A DNA stretch of 64,000 bases, taken from Puteibacter caeruleilacunae. Its GTDB lineage: Bacteria; Bacteroidota; Bacteroidia; Bacteroidales; Prolixibacteraceae. Positions within the stretch are counted from its first letter, which is position 1. The number at the start of each line of letters is the position of its first letter. The DNA lies in assembly GCA_005217565.1 (NCBI GenBank), contig SJCO01000001.1, forward strand, positions 124,001 to 188,000, in the 5' to 3' direction. The translations under genes and the position numbers were made by a program. Below the pieces are notes generated by a model. That model worked only from the letters and a program-made list of their open reading frames with translations. It had not been told where the DNA came from and searched no databases. Shown in pieces: positions 34,572 to 43,859 of the stretch.

Positions 34572-34590
34572 CTGTTTATTTGATGAAAAG

Positions 34591-37500
34591 CTACTGTCCG
34601 TATTTACTAGGACTTACCCCATAAAACTTCTTAAATGAGGTGCTGAAGTACTTAGGATCTGAGAATCCAGTACTATAGGCGATGTCACTAATGCTTAATC
34701 TTCCTTGTTTTATTAATTCAGCTGATTTCTTTAATCGGATAATCTTTACAAAATCCTGAGGTGATTGATCTGTAAGTGCCTTAATCTTCCGATATAATAC
34801 AGGTCTACTCATAAATAATCGCTTACTAAACTCTTCAACAGAGAAGTCGGAATTACTCATGTTATCGTTGACAATGTCCATACATTTTTGAATGAATTGT
34901 TGATCGAGTTCATTCTTGTAATTGATTTTTTCACTAATGTCATCCTGTTTTAAGAATTTCTCTTTTAGGACTTTGTGTGAGTTTAGTAGATTTGAAATTT
35001 TTGATTTTAAAATACGCAAATCAAAAGGTTTCTCGATATAGCCATCTGCACCTAATTCATAACCTTCAATTTTATAATCAGAAGAGGTTAGTGCGGTCAC
35101 AAGTATGATTGGTATATGGCAGGTTTCAATATTCTTTTTTAAAGTAGAGCAGAAGACGCGTCCATCCATCTCGGGCATCATGATATCTGAAACGATAATA
35201 TCAGGCTCTGTTTCTTCAATTAACGCTAAAGCTTCTTTTCCATTTGATGCTTGAAGTATCTGGTACGATTCTCGAAGTTCATTTCCAAGGAAAGTATTCA
35301 GCTCTTTGCTGTCCTCAACAATTAACAGTGTCGGAAGATCTGAATTGATTTGCACTTGTTCCTCTTGTTGTTCAGTTTGTTCTTTGGGTTTCGGTTTAGT
35401 TTGAAATACTGGTATGTAGTTCTCCTTAAGCTGACTATCAATTAAATCTGTAGTCTTAAAATGCTTATTCCCCAGTCTGAATTTCAAGGTGAAACAAGTT
35501 CCTTCGTTTGGAGTGCTGGTAAAGGTAATTTGTCCGCCATGAATATTTACCAGCTGCTTCACCAAAAGTAACCCTACACCACTACCTGTCTCGGTAGAGT
35601 TGATTGCATTGGTCGCTCGGTAATAACGATTGAAGATATTTGATTGTTGCTTCTCTGGAATACCAATACCCGTATCATCAACCTTGATGTGACACTGATT
35701 TCGAACGATTTTTACATGTATGTTTATCTTTCCTTCCTTTGGTGTATATTTTATTGCATTGGAGATGAGATTGTTGAATATCTTGTCAAATTTTAATCTG
35801 TCGTACCACAATTCTATTGCTTCGCTTTTTGAAAGTAATTGAAACTGCAAGCGTTTTTTGTCTAGCAATGGCTGAAACGAGCTGGAAATCTCTGAAAGGT
35901 GTTCCACCAGATTATGCTTTGCAACTTGTAGTTGCATCTTCTTCATTTCTGCCTTTTGGAAATCTAAAAGTTGAGTGAAATGGGTGGTTAACTTATCCAC
36001 ATTCTTTAGCGCCATTGAGATTAATTCAGAATCCTGCTCTGAAATATTCTCTTTCGATGAAAGACTAGATAATGGAGACTTGATAAGCGTTAATGGTGTT
36101 TTCAGATCGTGAGCAACATTGATAAAGAACTGGATTTTTTCATTAGAGTGCTTTTCCTGAAGGCGTATGCGTATGAATTTTACCACAAAAAAGGCAATTC
36201 CAATGAACACGATCAAGTAAAAAGTATAGGCCCAATAGGTTTGCCAATATGGGGGATTAACTTTGACTTTTATAGACCTGGAGTTACCATTCCATGCATC
36301 ACGAAGACTACTTGTTTTTACCTCGAAAGTGTATGTTCCTGGAGGAATATTTGTATAAGTGGCAGTTGATGTTGAAGATGCAGGCGTCCACTCTTTTTCG
36401 AAGCCGTCTAATTTCCATGAATACCTGTTTTTCTCTGGATTTGTATAGTTAATGCCAATGAAATCGAATGAGAATGAATTCTGATCATAACTGAGCTCAA
36501 TTTCATTAGTCATATCGATTTGTGCAGTTAATGGAGTTTGAGAGTCACCAATTGGATAAGACTTGTTGGAGATCTTGAAATTAGTGAAGAATAGTTTTGG
36601 TGCTAAAGGTATCTTGTTGATTTGCAGAGGATCGAAAGTTACAAATCCACTTTCTCCTCCAAATATCATTTTATTGTTGGAACAGGTGTATGAGGCTCCA
36701 TAATTGAATTCCTTGATTGTTAATCCATCTGATATGTCATAATTCGAAAAGCTTTTTGTGGCAGGATTATAAACCGATAAACCGTTTGTTGTGCTTAACC
36801 ATAGTTGGCCCTTTATATCAGCCTGTATACCGTAAATCGTGTTTGAACTGAGTCCTTCATTCGTTGTGAAATGAATAAACTTCGTAGTTGTTGGATCAAA
36901 AATATTAAGTCCTCCTCCTTCGGTACCGATGTATACTTTTCCTTCTTGACTTTCATAAAAACAGAAACAAGCATTGCTGCTAATCGAATTTGGATTTTCT
37001 TTCTCTGGAACAAAGAGTTTATAAGTACCGTTCAATTTATTCAGAATAAAAAATCCCTCTCTACATCCAAGATATAATCTATCATTACTTCCTTCATAGA
37101 TGCTTTGAACACTGTAAATAGGGTATGATGTGAAGGTTTTAGTCGCTTGAGAGTACTTTAATAGTTTTCCTCGAATGGAACCTATCCACACATTCTTGTT
37201 TTTATCGAGGAGTAGAGTGTAAACGTAGATGCTTCCTCCATTCTTTTTTAGCTCATTTTTTGAGAAAACAGGCTGTACGCGATATGTATTGATGTTTACT
37301 TTGTCTATTCCTCCACCATATGAACCAATCCATACTTCGTTATCATTGACTTGTTGCAATGAAAGAATGGTATTGCTACCAAGTACATTGTTGTTGTCAG
37401 AACTATTGTAAATATGTTTCCATGAATTGTTTACAGGATTGAAAATACTGACTCCTTTCTTTGTCCCATACCAAATGTTTCCTTTTGAATCTTCAATAAC

Positions 37501-38574
37501 TGTTCGTCCAGTGTTGTTGCTTAGAGAGTTGTTATTGTTGCGGATATGTTGGATGGGTTCAAATGGAAGAAAATTAGGATCATAGACATTAATACCTCCT
37601 CCATATGTTGCAATCCATATTCTGTTGTCCTTGTCCTGCATTAGGTCATAAACTCCATTAATGCTAAGTGATTTTGGATCATCTTCCTGGTGATTGAGGT
37701 GTTGTTCAATCTGTAAGGATTTATTTAATAAATACGCTCCTTTACCATCAACGCCAACCAGGTATTTTCCGGTGTTTAGTGAAATGATTTTTTTTACCCA
37801 TATACCTTGTGTAATTTCTTTGTTCATATTATAGCATGGAGCAATTTCATCTGTCTCTGGATCCCAAATTAGAACTCCTTTGTCAATTGTACATATCCAA
37901 ATCTTATTATTAGGGGCTTTGTATAAATAATTACAATAAGCCCCAGTTAGTTGTGTTTTAATATGTGCTGTTTCGCTAAGTGGTCCTACTCCATAACTAC
38001 TCGTATTTATTTTGAATATACCGTGAGATGTTCCTATCAGAAAATGTTGATCATCAAACGGTAAAATAGATAAAACAGGATCATTGATACCATTGATTTT
38101 GATAAGAGAATCAATTTGATTATTTAAAATGTATACGGTATTGTCGCAACCAATAAGTAGGTTCCCTCTATGATCTTCTTCAATTACATTAACTCTTATC
38201 CTTGAAAGTTCGGCATAATGCTCTCCTGACACCCTTTGATAGAGATCAAGGTCTTTGTTGTATCTAAATAATCCATTTAATGTACCCACCCATAATTCCT
38301 CTTTTGAGTCAACATGTAGTGCCTTAGCTACATTCGCTTCTGAATCGAGTTGTCCTTTTTGGGCAAGAGAATAGTGCTTAAATTCATTTCCATCGTATCG
38401 GTCAACACCGTTTCTTGTACCAAACCAGAGCAAACCAGTTGAATCTTTTTCTACGCAATAAACGATGTTATTACTTAATCCTTGATGAATATTCAGATGA
38501 TGTAATTCCATGGCATAAATTGAAATTTGTGCCAGCAATAACAATATGGTGATGAGTATACTTTTCTTGTGCAT
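34591..38574 (-). CDS. Hybrid two-component system sensor-regulator (HTCS) of the PUL
   Basis: A single chain of 1327 residues. In order: signal peptide (1-21); a periplasmic two-component regulator propeller (about 22-650) with many L-W-[FIV]-G-T repeats; a Y_Y_Y domain (about 690-772); one membrane helix (about 781-800); histidine kinase with His-822 in A-H-D-L-K-T-P and ATPase motifs (D-D-T-G-I-G-I-P); receiver domain with Asp-1130 in V-S-D-I-M-M-P; AraC-type DNA-binding domain (about 1225-1327). HTCS proteins bind an oligosaccharide from the target glycan in the periplasm and switch on the adjacent susC/D operon. It is divergent from susC over a 411-bp gap, the usual arrangement. Confidence 0.95.
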   Translation of the reverse strand: MHKKSILITILLLLAQISIYAMELHHLNIHQGLSNNIVYCVEKDSTGLLWFGTRNGVDRYDGNEFKHYSLAQKGQLDSEANVAKALHVDSKEELWVGTLNGLFRYNKDLDLYQRVSGEHYAELSRIRVNVIEEDHRGNLLIGCDNTVYILNNQIDSLIKINGINDPVLSILPFDDQHFLIGTSHGIFKINTSSYGVGPLSETAHIKTQLTGAYCNYLYKAPNNKIWICTIDKGVLIWDPETDEIAPCYNMNKEITQGIWVKKIISLNTGKYLVGVDGKGAYLLNKSLQIEQHLNHQEDDPKSLSINGVYDLMQDKDNRIWIATYGGGINVYDPNFLPFEPIQHIRNNNNSLSNNTGRTVIEDSKGNIWYGTKKGVSIFNPVNNSWKHIYNSSDNNNVLGSNTILSLQQVNDNEVWIGSYGGGIDKVNINTYRVQPVFSKNELKKNGGSIYVYTLLLDKNKNVWIGSIRGKLLKYSQATKTFTSYPIYSVQSIYEGSNDRLYLGCREGFFILNKLNGTYKLFVPEKENPNSISSNACFCFYESQEGKVYIGTEGGGLNIFDPTTTKFIHFTTNEGLSSNTIYGIQADIKGQLWLSTTNGLSVYNPATKSFSNYDISDGLTIKEFNYGASYTCSNNKMIFGGESGFVTFDPLQINKIPLAPKLFFTNFKISNKSYPIGDSQTPLTAQIDMTNEIELSYDQNSFSFDFIGINYTNPEKNRYSWKLDGFEKEWTPASSTSTATYTNIPPGTYTFEVKTSSLRDAWNGNSRSIKVKVNPPYWQTYWAYTFYLIVFIGIAFFVVKFIRIRLQEKHSNEKIQFFINVAHDLKTPLTLIKSPLSSLSSKENISEQDSELISMALKNVDKLTTHFTQLLDFQKAEMKKMQLQVAKHNLVEHLSEISSSFQPLLDKKRLQFQLLSKSEAIELWYDRLKFDKIFNNLISNAIKYTPKEGKINIHVKIVRNQCHIKVDDTGIGIPEKQQSNIFNRYYRATNAINSTETGSGVGLLLVKQLVNIHGGQITFTSTPNEGTCFTLKFRLGNKHFKTTDLIDSQLKENYIPVFQTKPKPKEQTEQQEEQVQINSDLPTLLIVEDSKELNTFLGNELRESYQILQASNGKEALALIEETEPDIIVSDIMMPEMDGRVFCSTLKKNIETCHIPIILVTALTSSDYKIEGYELGADGYIEKPFDLRILKSKISNLLNSHKVLKEKFLKQDDISEKINYKNELDQQFIQKCMDIVNDNMSNSDFSVEEFSKRLFMSRPVLYRKIKALTDQSPQDFVKIIRLKKSAELIKQGRLSISDIAYSTGFSDPKYFSTSFKKFYGVSPSKYGQ

Positions 38575-38985
38575 TGTCTTAAAATTTTATGCTTACCCAT
38601 TGCTCTTTAAAATGAGAAACTGAATATAATTGAGCCTTTAACAAATATAACCAATGATAATGATATTAGTGGGCTAATTGTTTGAAAAGAACGGAGATTA
38701 CACCGTAGTAGAACGATAATCAAACTCTGCATGTATCCTGCTGAAATCTATTTCGTTTATTGACAAAAGTATGGTATCTTGAGTTTGTAAACGATACGGT
38801 GATTAGCGTTGGCTTTTGCTGGGAATAAGTAGACTTAATAAGGAGTTGGAGAGATGTAGATGAACCTATAATGGAAGAGGTTAGAAGTGGATAGAACGGT
38901 AAGTTAATCTTTTAGAACTCTTAATAAACCTGATTCAACTTTAGTCTGACTTACTTGCAGTCGTTAACATTTAATTCTAAACTCA
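38575..38985. promoter_or_regulatory. Divergent HTCS/susC control region with an imperfect two-part dyad
   Basis: This 411-bp gap has no gene; a short frame at 38955 only overlaps the susC start. It must hold the promoters of both divergent genes. It contains two matched pairs: CACCGTA (38701-38707) and CAAACTC (38721-38727) on the left, GAGTTTG (38781-38787) and TACGGTG (38795-38801) on the right, reading as reverse complements in the same order but with spacers of 13 and 7 bases. A binding site for the HTCS AraC domain is a possible reading. Confidence 0.5.
38642..38649 (-). promoter_or_regulatory. Candidate -7 promoter box for the HTCS gene
   Basis: Read on the minus strand this is TATATTTG, matching TAnnTTTG, 67 bases upstream of the HTCS start codon. 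No -33 element at the right distance is clear. Confidence 0.35.
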
Positions 38986-41900
38986 ATGAAACATCTAAAG
39001 ATTATTCTTCTATTCCTGCTTATGGGATTTCAATCCTTAGCACAAAAGCAAATAACGGGAACAGTAAGTGGTACCGATGGCGTTACTCTTCCGGGAGTAA
39101 ATGTATTGATAAAAGGTACAACTCAGGGTACTACTACTAATTTGGATGGTAAATATTCCATAGAGGTAACTGATTCTAATGCTGTATTACAATTCTCTTT
39201 TATTGGTTATAATAAAGAAGAAATTGTTGTTGGTAATAAGCAAGTAATAGATGTAATATTAGAAGCATCCACCGAATCATTGAATGAAGTAGTGGTTGTT
39301 GGTTATGGAGAAGTGAGAAAGCGAGATGTTACTGGCTCAATCTCTAAAGTTAAAGAGTCGGACAATGTAGCCCGACAGTATTCAAGTGTGGATGCCTTAC
39401 TGCAAGGGCGTTCTTCAGGAGTACAAGTAGTTTCTAACCCTGGATCTCCAGGAGCTGCTGTGAGTGTTCGTATTAGGGGAACGAACAGTCTTCGTGGTAA
39501 CAATGAACCACTTTATGTAGTTGATGGTGTCATTATTAGTTCTGCAGGTGAGGATGTTTTAGATGCCTCCACTGATGCGAATGAGCTTCAGGCACCGCAG
39601 AATGGTTTGACTGGTCTTAATCCTCGTGATATTGAAAGTATAGAGATCTTAAAGGATGCTTCAGCAACAGCAATTTATGGTTCGCGTGGAGCGAATGGAG
39701 TAGTGCTAATTACTACAAAACAAGGTGCGAAAGGCGATGGGAAAGCGAAGATAAATGCTTATGGTTCTGTTGAACTTTCATGGATCTCAAAGAAGTTAGA
39801 TATGCTCGATGGTGTTGGGTATGCTAAGTATCGCAACGAAACAGCTGCTTTGGAAGGTAATAAACAGAATTTCCACATTGCAGGTGATGAGGTTTACTCC
39901 GTTTCTTATGAAACTGATCCAGATACAGGAGAAGATATTCCTGTGATTGCGACTACCCCTCTTGAGAATAAAAGCTGGCAAGATGAGGTATACGAAATGG
40001 GAATTACTCATACCGAAGGTTTAACAGTTAGCGGACGTGGAGAGAAATCGAAGTATTACTTCTCAACAGGTTATGCTGATCAAAGAGGTATTGTTGAAAC
40101 TTCACGCATTCAACGTGGAGATATTCGATTAAATCTAACCAATGAGTTGTCTGATCGTTTGGAGCTGGATAATCGTATCTCAATGATGTATCAAAAAGGT
40201 AGCTTTGCTCAATCGGGGTCGAAATCAGGTGGTAACCGTAGTTTTACCAAGCAGGTATTGTCTTACACTCCTTTGGTAGGTTTTGAAGCAGAGGATAGTG
40301 ATAACCTTGATTTGGATATTTCTAATCCATATGCATGGTTAACCGATTACGATGATGTGACTAATGAAATGCGAATTAATGCATCAACCTCGTTGACTTA
40401 TAAAATCGCAAAAGGATTAAAGTATAAGATTCAGGGAGGTATGGATTATCGTAAGAAAGATCGTTCAAGATTTTGGAATGTTGGTGTTTTTAAAGGGCAG
40501 AAAGAGAATGGTGTATTGGCCAAATCAACACTCGACCGCTACTCATATACTTTGGATAATTTATTAATGTACAACAAAACGTTGAATAAGATTCATCGTT
40601 TGAATACTACTGTTGGAGTTACTTTCGATGGTAGTCATGCTAAAGCTTCGGTATATGAAGTGACTGACTTTCCAATAAAGTCTTTGGGAATTGATGCACC
40701 TGAATTAGGTCGTATTATTACTCAACCTTTAGACTTGGTTACAACTGAAGAATCTATCTTATCATTCCTTGGTCGTGTGAATTATAGTCTGTATGATAAG
40801 TATGTGTTTACCGTTAGCTTCCGTGCTGATGGATCTTCCAAGTTTGCTGATGGTAATAAGTATGGTTATTTCCCTGCTGCTGCATTTGCCTGGCGTTTAA
40901 TTGAAGAGGATTTCGTTAAAGACTTGAATGTGTTTGAAAATCTAAAGTTTAGAATGGGTTGGGGACAGACAGGTAATCAGGCGATTGATGCTTACAGTAC
41001 GTTGAAGAATTACACAACAGTTTATTATTCAGATACAAACAATAATACAACAATTGGTAATATTGCTTCAAATATTGCTAATACGGACTTAACTTGGGAG
41101 ACTACTTCTCAATATAATGCAGGTTTAGATATGTCCTTTTTGGGTGGCCGCTTAAGTTTTATTACTGATGTTTATTACAAAAGAACTGAAGACTTGCTTC
41201 AAGAGATTCAAATTGGTCCATCAAATGGTTTCTCTTCAATGCCGATTAATCGTGGAGAGATTGAGAACAGAGGACTTGAGTTCTCATTAGATGGTGTTGT
41301 GGTAAATAAGGACGATATTTCGTTGAATGTTGGTGGTCATATTTCTTTTAATCGCAACAAAGTGATAGATCTTGGCTTGGCTCCTTCAGCTATATGGAAT
41401 AACGGTGTGGAATCTCAAGAGGTATTCTACTTAGGAAATAATGTTTCTACGGGAACTTATTTTAAAGCTCCTGCAAATATCTTCATGGAAGGTGAAGCTG
41501 TGGGTATGTTGTGGGGATATAAGACTGATGGAATCTACCAGGATGATGACGCTGCTGCTCAAGGACCAACTTACCAGGGGAATGCTAATCAGGCTGGTGA
41601 TGTAGTTTTTGTTGATCAGAATGGTGATGGAAACATCAATGAACTTGATCGTACATTTATTGGTAATCCTAATCCTGACTTTACTTATGGTGTGAACTTG
41701 AGCTTTAATTATAAACGCTTAACAATAAGCGCACTATTTGAAGGTGTTTATGGTAATCAAATTGCTAATGGTAATGGCATGGAGATTGCCTATGCTGAAG
41801 GTAATAGCAAAAATGTGTTGGCCGAAACTTACTATAATGCCTGGAGAGCTGATGCTCCTTCCAATCTATTTCCTAGAGTAGGTTATGACTTGAATGAGGT

Positions 41901-42162
41901 GTTTACCGATCGTATTGTTGAAGATGGAAGTTATTTAAGAATGAGCAATGTTACTCTTGGTTATGATCTTCCTCTTGAATCGTTAGGATTTTCAAAGGTT
42001 AACTTGTATGTAACTGGTCGAAACTTGTTTACAATAACTGATTATAGTGGTTATGATCCACAGGTGACTAGTTTTATGTATGACGGAACAATAATGGGGG
42101 TTGATTGGACTGGTACTCCAAATGCACGAAGCTTTTTGATTGGTTTAAATGTAACTTTCTAA
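38986..42162 (+). CDS. SusC-like TonB-dependent outer-membrane receptor
   Basis: A 1058-residue outer-membrane transporter. After a signal peptide (ends Q-S-L-A-Q) comes a carboxypeptidase-regulatory-like domain (I-T-G-T-V-S-G-T-D-G-V-T-L-P-G-V-N-V), then the SusC linker V-V-V-V-G-Y-G-E-V-R-K-R-D-V-T-G-S, the plug (S-V-R-I-R-G-T-N-S-L-R-G-N-N-E-P-L-Y-V-V-D-G) and a large barrel ending in F-L-I-G-L-N-V-T-F. It imports oligosaccharides released at the surface, powered by TonB. SusD follows 21 bp downstream, and the HTCS gene is divergent upstream, forming the core of the PUL. Confidence 0.97.
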   Translation: MKHLKIILLFLLMGFQSLAQKQITGTVSGTDGVTLPGVNVLIKGTTQGTTTNLDGKYSIEVTDSNAVLQFSFIGYNKEEIVVGNKQVIDVILEASTESLNEVVVVGYGEVRKRDVTGSISKVKESDNVARQYSSVDALLQGRSSGVQVVSNPGSPGAAVSVRIRGTNSLRGNNEPLYVVDGVIISSAGEDVLDASTDANELQAPQNGLTGLNPRDIESIEILKDASATAIYGSRGANGVVLITTKQGAKGDGKAKINAYGSVELSWISKKLDMLDGVGYAKYRNETAALEGNKQNFHIAGDEVYSVSYETDPDTGEDIPVIATTPLENKSWQDEVYEMGITHTEGLTVSGRGEKSKYYFSTGYADQRGIVETSRIQRGDIRLNLTNELSDRLELDNRISMMYQKGSFAQSGSKSGGNRSFTKQVLSYTPLVGFEAEDSDNLDLDISNPYAWLTDYDDVTNEMRINASTSLTYKIAKGLKYKIQGGMDYRKKDRSRFWNVGVFKGQKENGVLAKSTLDRYSYTLDNLLMYNKTLNKIHRLNTTVGVTFDGSHAKASVYEVTDFPIKSLGIDAPELGRIITQPLDLVTTEESILSFLGRVNYSLYDKYVFTVSFRADGSSKFADGNKYGYFPAAAFAWRLIEEDFVKDLNVFENLKFRMGWGQTGNQAIDAYSTLKNYTTVYYSDTNNNTTIGNIASNIANTDLTWETTSQYNAGLDMSFLGGRLSFITDVYYKRTEDLLQEIQIGPSNGFSSMPINRGEIENRGLEFSLDGVVVNKDDISLNVGGHISFNRNKVIDLGLAPSAIWNNGVESQEVFYLGNNVSTGTYFKAPANIFMEGEAVGMLWGYKTDGIYQDDDAAAQGPTYQGNANQAGDVVFVDQNGDGNINELDRTFIGNPNPDFTYGVNLSFNYKRLTISALFEGVYGNQIANGNGMEIAYAEGNSKNVLAETYYNAWRADAPSNLFPRVGYDLNEVFTDRIVEDGSYLRMSNVTLGYDLPLESLGFSKVNLYVTGRNLFTITDYSGYDPQVTSFMYDGTIMGVDWTGTPNARSFLIGLNVTF

Positions 42163-42183
42163 GGATCTTTAAAACGATAAATT

Positions 42184-43734
42184 ATGAATTTCAAGATAAA
42201 AAATATATTCGCGATCTTTTTCATGGGAGCTTTGCTTGGTGCCTGTTCTTTAGAGGAAGATCCAACATTTCCTTCTCCTGATGTGCTTTTTTCTGATGTT
42301 GAGGGTGCGAACACTGTACTTAATGGCTGCTATGCTTCTGTAGCCGATTTTAACTATTGGGGGGCAGATTTCCATCATCTAACTGATCTTGGTTCAGGTT
42401 TGTATACAACAGGAAAAGATGCTAATCTGAAAGATATCGCTGCTTTAAATCCATATTCTTCACAGAATTACGTTGAGAATGTATGGAAAGGGTGTTACCG
42501 AACAATTGAACGATGTAACGATTTTATTAGTGGCTTGAATAATAGTGACCTTGAAGGTGCAGAGGTTGAGGATATGTTAGGGCAAGCCTATTTTCTTAGG
42601 GCATTTACTTATTTCAACTTGGTACGTTTGTATGGGAAAGCTCCTCTTAGAACAGAGCCAGCAAGTAGCGAGACTATTAATGCTTCTTTGAGTTCTGCTG
42701 AAAAGATATATGAGCAAATTATTGCTGATGCGAATGTAGCAAAACAGAAGTTGAAAGAAAGTGGAAGTGATGGTCGTCCTACTACCAATGCCGCTAGTAT
42801 GCTATTAGCTAAGGTATATATGACCTTGGCGGGATATCAAACTGCATCGGAGACAGGTTATTGGCAGAATGCTTATGATGAGGCTATTGCTGTGTATGGT
42901 CAATATAGTCTTGTTGATGATTATCGCAGTCTTTGGTTTGAGGAGACAAGTAACTTTACCTCAGAATCGATCTTCGAAATTTCTGGTAATGTTGAGAATA
43001 CCCTTCGTCATTTGCAGTTGTTTACAGCAAGTAACGGTAATCTGGGGCGAAGTGTGTGGGGACGTATTAAACCGAATATTGAATTGTATGACCAGCATGC
43101 TGCTGCTTATACTGATGATCCTCGTATTGCTGCTACATTTCAGACTGAGTGGTTGAAGTATAATGCTGCTGGTAAGGCAACTGTAATTAAGACTTATCCT
43201 ACTTTTAAAAAGAGAAACAATAAGGATAAGAGTTATCCCTTCCTGGCTAAGTATTTTATAAAGAATTCAGAAGCATTAAATTATAATACCAATATGAATT
43301 TGGTGGCTTATCGTTACAGTGATCTATTGTTAATGCTAGCCGAAATAGAGAATGAATTGAACGGTCCTGATAATGCTTATCAATATGTAAATGAGGTACT
43401 GGATAGAGCTCGTAATTCTGCTGATGAAGTATCGGAGCAACCTGCAGATTGGACCGGCTTGACACAAGATCAATTTAGATCAGCAATTATGGCTGAATAT
43501 AATTTTGAGTTGTTAGGTGAGGGCCACGATTGGTTTAATGTACGTAGAAGGGGATATGATTATTTTAAAGTAAATGTGATTGATGCTCATAACAATACGG
43601 CAACGTATGATTTCTCTAAATCGCGCGATGTGGAGTATCCCGATAATGATCGGACAATGTTATTCCCAATTCCGGCAACCGAGATTACATCCAATCCTGC
43701 TGTTTCAGCAGCAGATCAAAACAAAGGATATTAG
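42184..43734 (+). CDS. SusD/RagB-like glycan-binding lipoprotein
   Basis: A 516-residue surface lipoprotein with lipobox L-L-G-A-C-S and the SusD fold signs: L-N-G-C-Y-A-S, Y-F-L-R-A-F-T-Y-F-N-L-V-R-L-Y-G near residues 138-157, a TPR-like helical middle, Y-S-D-L-L-L-M-L-A-E, and the end pattern R-R-G-Y-D-Y then L-F-P-I-P-A-T-E-I-T-S-N-P. It forms the lid over the SusC barrel and selects the glycan. The transcript may be partly ended by the hairpin 21 bp after its stop, lowering expression of the sulfatases relative to susCD. Confidence 0.95.
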   Translation: MNFKIKNIFAIFFMGALLGACSLEEDPTFPSPDVLFSDVEGANTVLNGCYASVADFNYWGADFHHLTDLGSGLYTTGKDANLKDIAALNPYSSQNYVENVWKGCYRTIERCNDFISGLNNSDLEGAEVEDMLGQAYFLRAFTYFNLVRLYGKAPLRTEPASSETINASLSSAEKIYEQIIADANVAKQKLKESGSDGRPTTNAASMLLAKVYMTLAGYQTASETGYWQNAYDEAIAVYGQYSLVDDYRSLWFEETSNFTSESIFEISGNVENTLRHLQLFTASNGNLGRSVWGRIKPNIELYDQHAAAYTDDPRIAATFQTEWLKYNAAGKATVIKTYPTFKKRNNKDKSYPFLAKYFIKNSEALNYNTNMNLVAYRYSDLLLMLAEIENELNGPDNAYQYVNEVLDRARNSADEVSEQPADWTGLTQDQFRSAIMAEYNFELLGEGHDWFNVRRRGYDYFKVNVIDAHNNTATYDFSKSRDVEYPDNDRTMLFPIPATEITSNPAVSAADQNKGY

Positions 43735-43754
43735 AAATAGATGATAAAGTAGCA

Positions 43755-43799
43755 TAAAAGGATTTTGGATGATGGTTGCTGCCATCATCCTGCCTTTTA
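43755..43799 (+). terminator. Two-step hairpin between susD and the first sulfatase gene
   Basis: GGATGATGG (43767-43775) pairs with CCATCATCC (43782-43790), loop TTGCTG. An outer pair TAAAAGG (43755-43761) with CCTTTTA (43793-43799) extends it across small internal loops. There is no long T run, so it could be an attenuator or RNA stabiliser rather than a full terminator. Confidence 0.6.
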
Positions 43800-43859
43800 C
43801 AGGTATTGTGAAAAAGCAGATTTAGCGATGCATATATCAAATCGAAATAGTTGAAAGAT

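Noticed and set aside
38986-43734. A complete -33/-7 promoter pair for susCD
   Set aside because: No TTTG element at 19-21 bases from a TAnnTTTG box was found upstream of susC, so no promoter position is claimed.
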